Positions 23,929 to 32,868 of a stretch of DNA of 64,000 bases are shown one piece after another. The translations under genes were made by a program, and so were the position numbers. Source of the DNA: JANXMY01 sp964251675. GTDB taxonomy: Bacteria; Armatimonadota; Armatimonadia; Armatimonadales; Capsulimonadaceae. Positions within the stretch are counted from its first letter, which is position 1. The number at the start of each line of letters is the position of its first letter. The notes beneath the pieces were generated by a model. That model saw only the letters and a list, made by a program, of their open reading frames with translations. It searched no databases and had not been told where the DNA came from. The stretch covers positions 4,002 through 68,001 of the forward strand of contig CAXUKS010000020.1 in assembly GCA_964251675.1 (NCBI GenBank). The letters run 5' to 3'.

Positions 23929-24894
23929 CTACACCTCCACTGCCACCATGCGGCGGATGATCAGGCCGCCGACGATCTGCCCGGCGAACGCGCCGCCGAG
24001 GAGCAGGCGGCCCAGAGGGAGTGCCAGCAGGGGCTGAAAGTAGGCGGGGTCGCGCAGGTAAAACAGCAGGGCCAGGGCGGGGGCCAGGGCCATGAGAACG
24101 AGGGCGGAGAGGCGGCCCTCGGCAGTCAGGGTGCGGACTTCGCCGCTGACCCGGACGCGCTCACGGATGGTGGCGGCAATGGCGTCCAGCACTTCAGCCA
24201 GATTGCCCCCAGCAGGAAGCTGGATCAGGATGGCCGTCACGATGAGGTCTAAATCGGGCGACTGAACGCGCTCCACCATGCGGCCCAAAGCGGTGTCCCA
24301 GGCGATGCCGAGGGCCGCCTCGCCGCCCGCCCAGGCGAACTCTTCCGACAGCGGCGCAGGCAGCTCTTCCGCCGCCGTCGCCAGAGCCTGTGCGAACGAA
24401 TGGCCTGCCCGCAGGTCGGAAGCGAGGAGCAGGAGGGCGTCGGGAAGCTGCGCGGCGAAGCGGTTCCGCCGCGCCGCCTGCCGGGCAGACAGCACGGCCT
24501 GCGGAGCCAAGAGGCCGAGCAGGCCGAGCACCACCCCGGCCAGCGGGCCGTGCGTCAGCAGCAGTCCGCCGAGAGCAGGCAGCAGCGCCGACGCGCCGCA
24601 GAGCGTCACCCACTCGGCAGGGCGCAGGCGCAGGTCGGCGCGGAGCATGGCGAGCCGCAGGGACCGCTCCCGGTCACGGCCCCGGAGCCAGCCGGTCAGG
24701 GTCGGCAGCACGTCCGGGCGCGGGCCATTGGACGGAGGCGAAGCCGAGGCTTCGGGCGGGCGGCCTGCCAGCGCGGCGAGGCGCTGATGCAGGCGGCGGC
24801 GGTCGCGGCCCGCCCATTCGGCCACAGCGTAGACCAAGCCGAAGGCCAGCGCGAAGCTGAGGCCGATGGCGGCAGGCAGAAGATACTGGCTCAT
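23929..24894 (-). CDS. tadB: Tad pilus inner-membrane platform protein TadB
   Basis: A 321-residue T2SSF-domain protein, paralogous to TadC. N-terminal helix LLPAAIGLSFALAFGLVYAVA, two central helices, then AAQLPDALLLLASDLRAGHSF with GGEAALGIAWDTALGRMVERV and ILIQLPAGGNLAEVLDAIAATIRER, then two C-terminal helices. The ATG overlaps the tadA stop by 4 bases (ATGA), so translation is coupled to the ATPase. Confidence 0.93.
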   Translation of the reverse strand: MSQYLLPAAIGLSFALAFGLVYAVAEWAGRDRRRLHQRLAALAGRPPEASASPPSNGPRPDVLPTLTGWLRGRDRERSLRLAMLRADLRLRPAEWVTLCGASALLPALGGLLLTHGPLAGVVLGLLGLLAPQAVLSARQAARRNRFAAQLPDALLLLASDLRAGHSFAQALATAAEELPAPLSEEFAWAGGEAALGIAWDTALGRMVERVQSPDLDLIVTAILIQLPAGGNLAEVLDAIAATIRERVRVSGEVRTLTAEGRLSALVLMALAPALALLFYLRDPAYFQPLLALPLGRLLLGGAFAGQIVGGLIIRRMVAVEV

Positions 24895-26168
24895 GCGAAC
24901 ACCTCCGGCCCCAGCGGGAAGCCACGGGCGGCCAGTGTGGCCGCACAGGCGGGGTACAGGCCCGTCGGGCGCAGGCCGGGCGCGGCGGCAGAACGGACAA
25001 AGACGTCCTGCATGGAAATCACGTCGCCGACCAGACCCGTCAGCTCAGTGATGTGAGTGATGGCGCGGCGGCCATCGGGCAGGCGCTCCTGATGGACAAT
25101 CACCTGCACCGCCGAGGCAATCTGCTCGCGCACCGCCCGCAGGGGCAGCTCGGTTCCGGCCATCAGCGTCATGGTTTCCAGGCGGGACAGGGCATCGCGG
25201 GGGCCGTTCGCGTGAACCGTGGACAGGGAGCCGTCGTGGCCGGTATTCAGGGCCATGAGCAAATCCAGCGCCTCGGCCCCGCGCACTTCGCCGAGAATAA
25301 TCCGGTCCGGGCGCATGCGGAGGGCATTGCGGACAAGCTGCCGGATAGTCACTTCGCCCCGGCCTTCTAAATTGGGCGGGCGGCTTTCCAAAGCGACCAC
25401 ATGAGGCTGCTGTAATTGCAGCTCGGCGGCGTCTTCAATCGTGATCACGCGCTCGTCCGCGCCGATAGACGCCGACAGGGCGTTGAGCGTCGTCGTCTTG
25501 CCGCTCCCTGTGCCGCCGGAGACCAGCACGTTGAGACGCCCGGCGACACACGCCCGCAGGAAGTCTTCAGCCAGCACGGTCAGCGTGCTCAATCGCACCA
25601 GGTCGGCGGTTCGCAGGGGGCGACGGGCAAACTTTCGAATGGTGACCGTCGGCCCGGCGACCGCCAGCGGCGGCAGGATGATGTTGACCCGGCTGCCGTC
25701 GGGCAGGCGGGCATCGGCGAGGGGCGAGGAGTCGTCCACGCGGCGGCCCAGGGGCGAGACAATCCGCTCAATAATGCGCCGCAGATGGGCCTCGTCGTCA
25801 AAGGCGGCGTCGGCGCGGGTGAGCCGCCCGCCGCGCTCCACATAGACCGAGTACGGGCCGTTGACCATGATCTCGGAAACGCTCTCATCGGCCAGCAGCG
25901 GCTCCAATGGCCCCAGCCCGATTAGCTCCTGCAAAACGGCCTGCGTCACGGCCTCAAACTGCCGCGTCGTCAGCGCCAGCCCTTCGCTGTCCGCCTGCCG
26001 TGCCACCATTTCCCGCGTCGTTTCCGCCAGCGCCTCCGGCCCCAGACGGGCCAGTGCGGCAGCGTCGGCCTCGGCGACCATCCGGGCATGAACCCGCCGC
26101 CGCAGGGCCGCGCCGTCGAAGGGGGTCTCCGTGGAGAGCCGTCCAAATTGGAAAGGGATGAGTGTCAT
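24891..26168 (-). CDS. tadA: Tad pilus assembly ATPase TadA/CpaF
   Basis: A 425-residue secretion ATPase of the VirB11/PilT superfamily that powers Flp pilus assembly on the cytoplasmic face. The N-terminal helical domain includes LGPLEPLLADESVSEIMVNG. Walker A is SGGTGSGKTTT around residues 217-226. The Asp box region is RVITIEDAAELQL, Walker B is RPDRIILGEVRGAEALDLL, and the His box is GSLSTVHANG. All catalytic features are intact. It overlaps tadZ and tadB by 4 bases each. Confidence 0.96.
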   Translation of the reverse strand: MTLIPFQFGRLSTETPFDGAALRRRVHARMVAEADAAALARLGPEALAETTREMVARQADSEGLALTTRQFEAVTQAVLQELIGLGPLEPLLADESVSEIMVNGPYSVYVERGGRLTRADAAFDDEAHLRRIIERIVSPLGRRVDDSSPLADARLPDGSRVNIILPPLAVAGPTVTIRKFARRPLRTADLVRLSTLTVLAEDFLRACVAGRLNVLVSGGTGSGKTTTLNALSASIGADERVITIEDAAELQLQQPHVVALESRPPNLEGRGEVTIRQLVRNALRMRPDRIILGEVRGAEALDLLMALNTGHDGSLSTVHANGPRDALSRLETMTLMAGTELPLRAVREQIASAVQVIVHQERLPDGRRAITHITELTGLVGDVISMQDVFVRSAAAPGLRPTGLYPACAATLAARGFPLGPEVFA

Positions 26169-27355
26169 TGCGTTTTCAGAGGGAGACTCCGGCCAAACAG
26201 CGGCAGTCGCAGACGTGGCGGGGCGGCAGGGACAGACCCTGTGGACAGGGTGCGGGCCAGAGCGGCGATGCTGCGGGCCGGGGCACTGCCGGGGTGCGAT
26301 AAGATAAACGGGACACCTGCGTTGACCGAAGCCGGAACTACTTTGCCGTCGTTTGGGACGAGCGCCCCGGCGGGCAGGCCGAGCACCTGCTCGCCGTCGG
26401 CCACGCTCAGGCGGCTGCGGGGGGCGACGCGGTTGAAGACGACATGCACGGCGTCGGGCCGCAGATGAGCGCCGAGCAGGGCATCCAGCCAGCGGCGGGA
26501 GGCGGCCAGGGTCGGCAGGTCGAACAGGTCGGCGACGAGCAGGACGTCATCGGCGCGGGCCAGTGCGGCCAGCGCCGGGCGGTCAATCAGCGGCGGCAGG
26601 TCGAGAATGACACAGCGGGAGCCGGGTTCCAGCAGAGTCAGCACACGCTCCACGGAGGCCGCCGAAAGCGCGTCCGGGGCCAGCGGGGCGGCGGCTCCGG
26701 CTAACAGGAAAAGGCCGCTGTCGTGAGGCTCGGCGTAGTCTTCCAGAAAGCGGTCGTCCAGAGTGTCCGGGTCCAGCGCGGCCCAGTCGGCCAGTGTCCG
26801 GCGCGGCGACAGGCCGAGCAGCAGGGCGGCGTCGGCAAACTGCGTGTGCAGGTCCAGCAGCACGGCTGGCTCCCCGGTGCCCTGGGCCAGCGCGGCGGCG
26901 AGATTGACGGCCACAGTGGTTCGGCCCACGCCGCCTTTCGCACCTGCGACAGCGATGATGCGGGCGGAGCGCAGCGGCGCAGGCGGTGCGTCGGCACTGG
27001 GCACGGCCCGCAGGGCGGCGGCGAAGTCGGCGGGCGGCAGGGTCCAGGGAAGAACGTCCCGTGCCCCGGCCCGCATGGCCCGGCGCAGGGTGTCAGGGCT
27101 GGCGTCGTCAGAGAGCAGGATGACGGCAGCGGCGGGAGCCAGCATTTCGCAGGCTGCAAAGCCGCCCTCCGGCGGCAGGTCGTGGGCCAGGAGAACAACC
27201 GAGGGCCGCAGGGAGCGCGTCAGGGTGTGCGCTTCGGCAGCGTCGCAGGCGGGCGGCAGCACTTCTATCTTCATTTCGACGCCGGGCAGGCGGGCCGTGA
27301 CGGCGGCCCGGCGGTCGGGGCGGTGGTCGGCGAGCAGAACGCGCAGGGCGGTCAT
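26165..27355 (-). CDS. tadZ: Tad pilus localisation protein TadZ/CpaE (ParA/MinD-like)
   Basis: A 396-residue protein with an atypical receiver domain (residues 1-115) and a ParA/MinD-like ATPase. In the receiver the phosphorylatable Asp position in SVVLLAHDLPP appears to be Ala, as in other TadZ proteins. The ATPase has a deviant-type Walker A (VAGAKGGVGRTTVAVNLA, residues ~136-153) and CVILDLPPLIDRP as switch II. TadZ places the pilus machine at a pole or other site. Both flanking genes overlap by 4 bases. Confidence 0.92.
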   Translation of the reverse strand: MTALRVLLADHRPDRRAAVTARLPGVEMKIEVLPPACDAAEAHTLTRSLRPSVVLLAHDLPPEGGFAACEMLAPAAAVILLSDDASPDTLRRAMRAGARDVLPWTLPPADFAAALRAVPSADAPPAPLRSARIIAVAGAKGGVGRTTVAVNLAAALAQGTGEPAVLLDLHTQFADAALLLGLSPRRTLADWAALDPDTLDDRFLEDYAEPHDSGLFLLAGAAAPLAPDALSAASVERVLTLLEPGSRCVILDLPPLIDRPALAALARADDVLLVADLFDLPTLAASRRWLDALLGAHLRPDAVHVVFNRVAPRSRLSVADGEQVLGLPAGALVPNDGKVVPASVNAGVPFILSHPGSAPARSIAALARTLSTGSVPAAPPRLRLPLFGRSLPLKTQ

Positions 27356-29160
27356 GGCAAAGCCTCCGGGCCACGCGGGGCGTCGCGGTCTCCGCTGCCG
27401 TGCTGCAATTCGGGAAAATCTTTATCAAATGCGCCGCGCCGCACATCGGGGCGCGGGATGGGCAGGTTCTCCAGACTGCCGGACGGCGGCGGCTGAACGC
27501 CCGGCGTGTCCGGGGTGACGATCTGGGGCTGAATCAAAATCAGCAGCTCGCTTTCCTGCTTGCGCGTCGTGGTGGACTTGAAGAACTCGCCCAGCACGGG
27601 GATTTGACTGAGCAGCGGGACACGCTCCGTCTGCCGCGAGGCCGTGCTGGAATACAAGCCGCCGATGACCAGCGTTTCCCCGTCGCCCATTTGCAGCGTG
27701 GACGTCGCCCGGCGCACGGTCAGGGCGGGGATGACAAAGCCGCTCAATTGGACGGCGTTGGTGTAGTTGAGATCGCTGACTTCAGGCGTCACGGTCATCT
27801 GGATTTTGCCGTCGCCCACTAAATCCGCATGAACCAGGAGGCGAACGCCGTAGGGCTTGTACACGACCGTGACCGAGGCGCTGACGCCGCTGGTTCCGGT
27901 GCTGGACTGGGCTACGGGGACGGGGATCTCGCCGCCTACTAAAATGCTGCCGTCGCTGCCGTCGAGAACTAACAAACTCGGCTCGCTGAGGACGCGGGCT
28001 TTATTCTCCTGCACCAGGGCGTCCAGCTGCGCGGCCAGCGGAATCAGCCGCTGGATTGGCCCGCCGCCGCCGAGGCTGTACCCGGCCACGCTTGGCCCCT
28101 GCCCGGACGCCTGCCCGAACAGAATTGGCTGGGGCGTGAACGTGTATGTCCCCCCCGCCCGTGAGGTCCCGGCATTCAGGCTGCCCCAGCGGACGCCCAG
28201 CGTTTTGGACGCCGCCCGGTTGATGTCAATGACTTTGGCCCGCACGAGTATTTGCCGGGTGGGCCGTCGTCCGAGATTGACCAGATTGACCACGCGCAAC
28301 TCTGGCGGCAGGGTCTGCAGGAGCCGTTCCAGCGGGTCGCTCGCCGCGCCCGCAATGGACGCCCCCTGCCGCTCAGTCGTCCTGGCGGACGCAAATGTAC
28401 TCAGCCCCGCAGACGTATCCGCCGGGCTGAGGGCCGGGCGGTAGCTGCCGGAAAGCGCAATCGTCGCCGTGTCTACCACGCGCACCGTGACGCCCACCGA
28501 AGCCAGCGGCGCGGCCAGCAGGTCGGCATAGGTCCCGGCGACGCTCGGCTTGCTCGGTCCAGTCGGCGGCGGGGCGACTTGCAGCAGGTTCCGCACGCTG
28601 GGCGCGTAGACCCCCGCAATGGTCTGGGCACGCTGCGATTCCAGCGCGTTCAAAACGCTGCCTTCCAGCAGCAGGGTGTTTCCGAGCGCCCGCACCCGCA
28701 CGTCCGGCAGGCCGATGTCCGCCCGCACCCGCGCTGCCAGCGGCCCAAAGTCCGTGGGAAGGGGCGTCACGCTCAGCCGCAGGGCGTGCTTGCCGCGCTT
28801 GTCGTAAACAAAGAGCGTCGTTTCCCCCACCCCACGGGCATTGATCAGCAGTCGGCGGGCGGTCAGGGGCACGATGTCGGCCACGAGCGGGCTGCCGACC
28901 GCCGCCGCCGTCATGCCGTCGAACTCGTAGATGTCCGATTCGCCCGGATGCAGGTCTTTAGGATGGACTGCTTTAGGATGGACTGCTTTAGGATGGACTG
29001 CTTTAGGATGGACTGCTTTGACAGGCGGCGCGTTCGGATGCGATGGCGGGTGTGCTCGGAGCGGCGCCAGACTCAGGAGCAAGGCGGCAGGCGGCAGACA
29101 GATTGTAGATAAGTGCTTCATAGTTTCAGGAGAGCAAAGCAAGGAAGCCAGGTCTCTCAC
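27352..29160 (-). CDS. cpaC: Tad pilus outer-membrane secretin CpaC/RcpA
   Basis: A 602-residue secretin forming the outer-membrane channel for the Flp pilus. After the signal peptide comes a four-copy KAVHP repeat (residues ~47-66). It is followed by the N0-like domain, a BON-like region (VRVRALGNTLLLEGSVLN), an N1 domain and the secretin core with VRWGSLNAG, LSEPSLLVLDGSDGSILVGGE and VPLLSQIPVLGEFFKS. GTG 29160 overlaps the cpaB stop (GTGA) and fits the coupled pattern; ATG 29121 would give a tidier signal peptide. A Pro-rich tail follows the core. Confidence 0.93.
   Translation of the reverse strand: MRDLASLLCSPETMKHLSTICLPPAALLLSLAPLRAHPPSHPNAPPVKAVHPKAVHPKAVHPKAVHPKDLHPGESDIYEFDGMTAAAVGSPLVADIVPLTARRLLINARGVGETTLFVYDKRGKHALRLSVTPLPTDFGPLAARVRADIGLPDVRVRALGNTLLLEGSVLNALESQRAQTIAGVYAPSVRNLLQVAPPPTGPSKPSVAGTYADLLAAPLASVGVTVRVVDTATIALSGSYRPALSPADTSAGLSTFASARTTERQGASIAGAASDPLERLLQTLPPELRVVNLVNLGRRPTRQILVRAKVIDINRAASKTLGVRWGSLNAGTSRAGGTYTFTPQPILFGQASGQGPSVAGYSLGGGGPIQRLIPLAAQLDALVQENKARVLSEPSLLVLDGSDGSILVGGEIPVPVAQSSTGTSGVSASVTVVYKPYGVRLLVHADLVGDGKIQMTVTPEVSDLNYTNAVQLSGFVIPALTVRRATSTLQMGDGETLVIGGLYSSTASRQTERVPLLSQIPVLGEFFKSTTTRKQESELLILIQPQIVTPDTPGVQPPPSGSLENLPIPRPDVRRGAFDKDFPELQHGSGDRDAPRGPEALP
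28960..29019. repeat. 15-bp tandem repeat, four perfect copies, in cpaC
   Basis: AGGATGGACTGCTTT repeated exactly four times. On the minus strand it encodes the KAVHP pentapeptide array between the signal peptide and the first secretin domain. Copies are identical at the DNA level, implying recent expansion. Confidence 0.95.
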
Positions 29161-30083
29161 GGTGTGACCGTCACGGTCTGGCTCTGGCTGCCCTTGATGA
29201 TCAGAATAGTCACCCGCGCCGGGGGAGGTGGGGGCTTTTGCGGGCGCGGCCCAGGAGTCGCCTGGGGCTGAGACGGCTTGGGAGAAACGCGGACAGAGGG
29301 TGCAGGGCCGGGCGACTCCGGCGCGGGCAGGGCAGAAGACAGGGGGGCGGTATCGGTCACGCCATTGTCGTCCACGGCCCGCAGGGCCAGGTGGAGCTTG
29401 CCGCGTGCCGCCGCCAGCACGAGCGCCTGCGCTTCGGACGGCGAGACGGACACGGTGACGTGGCCCGGCCCGGCCCCGTCGGGCGGCGGCGGCGGGCCAT
29501 CGGGCGCGGTCTGGCTGCCAACGGCCAGCAGGAGGGCGTTTTGCAGGACCGTTCGCGCTTGGGCAAAGCGGCTGCCTGGCTCATCGGTTGCCAGAATGTC
29601 CACACGGTCGCCGGGGCGCACGAAATCGCCCGCGCTGTCGGTGGGGTCCAGGGCGACGGTGACGGCCCGGTGCGAGGGCGGCAGGGCAAAGGCCATGCCA
29701 AGCGACACCGTGCCTTCCGTGACAGCCTCGTTCGTGACGGGCGTTCCGGCAGGAAGCGGGCGGGTGGTGATCTTGCCGACCGCCTGTGCGGGCACAGTGA
29801 GCGCCCCTTCGGGCACAGCGGAGGGCGGCAGCTTGCGGAGCGTGAGATGGGCGGAAGTCAGCCGCACCCGCGTGGGCACGTTACGGGCGGTGACCACGAC
29901 GGAGACGGGCACGGCGGGCACGGGTTTGGCCCGCCCTCGCAGGAGCAGAAAGGCCAGCAGGGACGCGGCCAGCCCGGCGGCGAGGGCCAGCGCCAGCGTG
30001 GTTCCCTGCGCCCCGGCGGGGGCGGTCCGAACAGGCGGCGCTGGGCGTGGCTGCGGGCGAGGCGAAGGCGGAATGACCTGCAT
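29157..30083 (-). CDS. cpaB: Tad pilus assembly protein CpaB/RcpC
   Basis: A 308-residue periplasmic protein anchored by one helix (LALALAAGLAASLLAFLLL). The SAF domain contains VVVTARNVPTRVRLTSAHLTL and ITTRPLPAGTPVTNEAV, and the RcpC domain contains AVTVALDPTDSAGDFVRPGDRVDIL. CpaB works with the secretin. The Pro/Ser-rich tail (residues ~255-290) is long. ATG 30083 has AAAGGAG 9 bases upstream, so the longer frame at 30302 is rejected. Confidence 0.93.
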   Translation of the reverse strand: MQVIPPSPRPQPRPAPPVRTAPAGAQGTTLALALAAGLAASLLAFLLLRGRAKPVPAVPVSVVVTARNVPTRVRLTSAHLTLRKLPPSAVPEGALTVPAQAVGKITTRPLPAGTPVTNEAVTEGTVSLGMAFALPPSHRAVTVALDPTDSAGDFVRPGDRVDILATDEPGSRFAQARTVLQNALLLAVGSQTAPDGPPPPPDGAGPGHVTVSVSPSEAQALVLAAARGKLHLALRAVDDNGVTDTAPLSSALPAPESPGPAPSVRVSPKPSQPQATPGPRPQKPPPPPARVTILIIKGSQSQTVTVTP

Positions 30084-30118
30084 GACATTTCTCCTTTCCG
30101 TGGAGCTGAGTAAAACTG

Positions 30119-30159
30119 GGGCACAAAAATTAGGGCACAAAAAATTAGGGCACAAGATG
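30119..30159. repeat. Short direct repeat between tadG and cpaB
   Basis: GGGCACAAAAATTA, GGGCACAAAAAATTA and GGGCACAAG run in tandem. The repeat includes the tadG stop codon, so the last TadG residues are encoded inside it. Confidence 0.75.
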
Positions 30160-31212
30160 CGGTGCGGCGCGTGTGCCTGCCGGGGCGCACGCGCCGCCGG
30201 TGGAACCCGAAACTGAAATGCCGAGAAACCGGCCCTGCGCGATAGCGTTTCCGGTCGCGCCGGTCGGGTACGGCTGGTCCACCCAGAACGCGGCAAAGGC
30301 AAGAACGGACACGCTGCCGGGCCTATCTTTTATGGCCTGGCTGACGACTGGAAGCAGCAGCAGGTGGCCGTCGGTCTGCTCCTGCAAGCCGCTGAACCAG
30401 GCATCGTAGGTGGCCGACCGATGCGTGAACTGCGTGTTGCTTGGGGCCAGCCGCGCCGCCAGATACTGCCGCGTAAAGCTCACATTGTCGTAGGACAGCG
30501 GCGGGGTGGACAGCGTCTGTCCCGCCATCAGCGACTGATCCGTAGTCTGCCGGATGCTGTCAAAGTAGGTGCTGCCTTTGTCACTGAGCAGCACCGGGTC
30601 AAAACTGCCACGCTGCGCTAAATTGCCGCTGCCGTCCCAGACGTTCAGCTTGAGAACCAGCTGTGTTCCCACCGGCTGATACGCGCCGGGCGTGAGCGTT
30701 TTTGTGCCGCCGAGCAATGCAGACACGGCCTGCACGGCGGGGTCGGCGCTTGATGGGTCATCGCCGACCAGTGCAAACGGCGCGACAGGCATCCCCGGCG
30801 GCAGGGCGCAGATGGGCGGCCTCCGGGCCGTGGCCCTGGCGGACACGGACAGCGTATTAGCGGCTCCATCGCGCCCACGGGGGGCGTAGCCGACCGCCGG
30901 GGCGAAGGCCAGGGGGGCATTGACGTAGCCAGAAACCGTCACCGTGCCATCGGCAGTGGTGGACACGGCCAGCCCTTTGTACTCGGCTCCATTGGCGGCG
31001 ATGATTGCCGCCGCGCTCCCGGCGGCGACCAGTGGCGTGGCCGCGCCTGCCAGCGCGGCGGCATCGGCATTGGCCTGCGCCCGCTGCCGGGCGGCCTGCG
31101 CCAGCCCGAGGTCTATCGCCAGCGCGGCGACGCCGAGCAGGGCGGTCAGCGCAAAGACGACCAGCACCAGCGTTCCGCCCCGGCGGGGGGACCTCTTTTG
31201 GCTTCTATTCAC
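30145..31212 (-). CDS. tadG: TadG-like pseudopilin-associated protein
   Basis: A 355-residue protein with the TadE/TadG N-terminal helix (GGTLVLVVFALTALLGVAALAIDLG), followed by AQAARQRAQANADAAALAGA, the standard TadG start. The remainder is an extracytoplasmic beta-rich domain with two Cys and no von Willebrand A motif. TadG-type proteins are inserted like minor pilins and are needed for pilus display. It overlaps tadE by 8 bases. Confidence 0.9.
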   Translation of the reverse strand: MNRSQKRSPRRGGTLVLVVFALTALLGVAALAIDLGLAQAARQRAQANADAAALAGAATPLVAAGSAAAIIAANGAEYKGLAVSTTADGTVTVSGYVNAPLAFAPAVGYAPRGRDGAANTLSVSARATARRPPICALPPGMPVAPFALVGDDPSSADPAVQAVSALLGGTKTLTPGAYQPVGTQLVLKLNVWDGSGNLAQRGSFDPVLLSDKGSTYFDSIRQTTDQSLMAGQTLSTPPLSYDNVSFTRQYLAARLAPSNTQFTHRSATYDAWFSGLQEQTDGHLLLLPVVSQAIKDRPGSVSVLAFAAFWVDQPYPTGATGNAIAQGRFLGISVSGSTGGACAPAGTRAAPHLVP

Positions 31213-31636
31213 GGCGCATCACCAAACGGGCGGTCAGTGTGCGCGACGTGCCCGTAAATACAAACGAAGTCACCAGCGGATGGCGATAAGTCACCGTGGC
31301 CCGCACTAACGCGCCTGTCGGAGCACGGTTCGTGCTGCTGCCGTCACCGAGAGCGGCCCAGACGCTGCCGTCGGGACTGCTTTCCAGCGTGATAGCGGTG
31401 GCCGACGGCGACAGACCTACGCCTGCCGCCGTGGCTCGTGTGCGGGCGGTCGTGGTCAGTTCACCCAGAGCCAGCGAGCGGGCGGCTTCCCGCGCCGCCG
31501 CGCCGACCTGAGCCTGATCGCCAAAGATCAGGCCGACTTCCACGATACCGAACAGCAGCAGGCAGAGCAAGGCCCCGACAAGGGCGAATTCCACCAGCGC
31601 CGCGCCGCATTGGCGACGGCTTTTCTGGTGAGCCAT
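31205..31636 (-). CDS. tadE: TadE-like pseudopilin
   Basis: A 143-residue minor pilin-like protein. The processing region is RRQCGAALVEFALVGALLCLLLFGIVEVG, with Gly before the hydrophobic helix and Glu at +5, as expected for TadV cleavage. The rest is a small beta domain (ITLESSPDGSVWAALGDG). Its ATG directly follows the flp stop codon (TAAATG). Confidence 0.91.
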   Translation of the reverse strand: MAHQKSRRQCGAALVEFALVGALLCLLLFGIVEVGLIFGDQAQVGAAAREAARSLALGELTTTARTRATAAGVGLSPSATAITLESSPDGSVWAALGDGSSTNRAPTGALVRATVTYRHPLVTSFVFTGTSRTLTARLVMRRE

Positions 31637-31828
31637 TTATTTGAGGGCGTCAGCGGCGGTGGTCAGCTTGGTATTGGCGCTTGTGCCTAAGAGGGTGACA
31701 GCACCGACACAAACAGCAGCAATTAGTGCCACTAAAAGGACGTACTCGACAAGGGAAGCGCCGCGTTCACGGCGGGGGCGAGAGCCAGAGCGAGTCAGGG
31801 GAGAAGCAAAACGAGTCGGGCGGGGCAT
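31637..31828 (-). CDS. flp: Flp/Fap-type major pilin
   Basis: A 63-residue prepilin. The cleavage site is RRERG|ASLVEYVLLVALIAA, with Glu at +5 and Tyr at +6, the Flp motif. The hydrophobic helix extends to VTLLG and the C-terminus is short. ATG 31828 is preceded by GGAGG at a good distance; the longer frame to 31954 would run through the promoter. It is the first gene of the operon and is probably far more abundant than the rest. Confidence 0.94.
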   Translation of the reverse strand: MPRPTRFASPLTRSGSRPRRERGASLVEYVLLVALIAAVCVGAVTLLGTSANTKLTTAADALK

Positions 31829-31917
31829 AGCAGAAATCCTCCGTAATTGAGTAGAGCGGTGAGACCGTGCCCGTCGGGAAACTTCCAGTCCCGGCACAAA
31901 GGCCGGGTCCCGCAGGC

Positions 31918-31946
31918 AGTATATTTTACAGCATAAACCATGCCAA
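31918..31946 (-). promoter_or_regulatory. Tad operon promoter: overlapping sigma-54-type and sigma-70-type elements
   Basis: On the minus strand TGGCATG-GTTT-ATGCT (31945-31930) has the GG-N10-GC spacing of RpoN promoters, with +1 near 31919. The same region also reads TTGGCA (31946-31941)-17-TATACT (31923-31918), a plausible sigma-70 promoter with +1 near 31911. The leader before flp is about 85-90 nt and contains a GGGACTGGAAGTTTCCCG hairpin. Confidence 0.65.
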
Positions 31947-32081
31947 AACGGCAAAACATTGGTCAGGAGGCCGCTTATTTTTGTGGAAGGCCCCCTGCCC
32001 CAATTCTGGGGAGCAATACAGAGCGGAGCCAGAAGTTAGGATTTGGCCTTTCCGTCTTAGTCCGGCTCCCCAGCATTGAGG
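31930..32081. repeat. Direct repeat copy A (promoter plus GC-rich element)
   Basis: Colinear with 32869-33021 at an offset of 939-940 bases. The 97-base core (31985-32081) differs from copy B at about six positions. The promoter-proximal 16 bases differ at one. The segment between them is less similar. Confidence 0.9.
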
Positions 32082-32107
32082 CATGGGCTATCTTCCTTTC
32101 TGATATC

Positions 32108-32794
32108 TTACAGTGAGCGCACGGCCTTCTTACGCTTCGCTGCAACAGCTAGCCCGCCCAGAGCCAGCAGCAGGCCCAGGGAAACCGTCGTGGAGGCTTC
32201 GGGCACGGGAGCAGACCCAAAGACCAGATGATCTAGGTTCACGTCATCTTTGGTCAGGTAATCGCCGCCCGCCAGGATGTAAGAAATGTTATTCGATCCG
32301 CTGGTAGCCGTTAGCGTCTGGAAGTCGCCGGGTTTTTGCAGCACACCTGTGGTGAGGTCACTGACCAGATTGCCTGAAGCGTCGAAGGCTTCCAGACGGC
32401 CAAAATCGGTGTCAATGGCGACATCATTGTTGATAAAGTCCAGGGAGACAAAATTAGTGGGAGAAGCAAAATCGGCGCGAAACAAGAAACCGTCCGTAGG
32501 ACTGGAAAAATAAAAATACGGATGGCCCTTGCTATCGCTGAAGACTTGGGTGCCGGTAGAGGCTTCTCCTGGAGATACAAGAGTAGAGAAGACGCTGTTT
32601 GTACCCCCTGAATTTATCGTGGACAGAGTGATGCCCGAAACGGCGGTGCTAATGTTGGTGCCGTCGGCGTAGTTGTCCGGTTCGACCACGGTTTGTGCGT
32701 GAACAGCAGGAACAGCCAGACCCAAAGCCGTAAGACTGAGAAGGGTTAGTACGGTGTGGCTCCGGGAGGGACGGGTAGGTGTGGAGAAATACAT
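32108..32794 (-). CDS. PEP-CTERM sorting-domain protein
   Basis: A 228-residue exported protein. Signal peptide ends near VPAVHAQ. The mature part is beta-rich and low in Cys, ending with a sorting tripartite tail: VPEAST (variant of the VPEPST motif), a hydrophobic helix (VSLGLLLALGGLAVAA) and basic KRKKAVR. Exosortase would cut at this tail during transfer to the outer surface; no exosortase gene is in the window. ATG 32794 is preceded by AAAGGGA. The sigma-54-type element at 32869-32884 is its probable promoter. Confidence 0.9.
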   Translation of the reverse strand: MYFSTPTRPSRSHTVLTLLSLTALGLAVPAVHAQTVVEPDNYADGTNISTAVSGITLSTINSGGTNSVFSTLVSPGEASTGTQVFSDSKGHPYFYFSSPTDGFLFRADFASPTNFVSLDFINNDVAIDTDFGRLEAFDASGNLVSDLTTGVLQKPGDFQTLTATSGSNNISYILAGGDYLTKDDVNLDHLVFGSAPVPEASTTVSLGLLLALGGLAVAAKRKKAVRSL

Positions 32795-32868
32795 AAAAAT
32801 CCCTTTCTAGAACAAGTCTAACATAGAAAGCCCAGCGAGATAGCAGTGCGTACCGCTAGTTTGCTATC

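Noticed and set aside
28960..29019. CRISPR-like array
   Set aside because: The repeat has no spacers and is in frame within a secretin gene.
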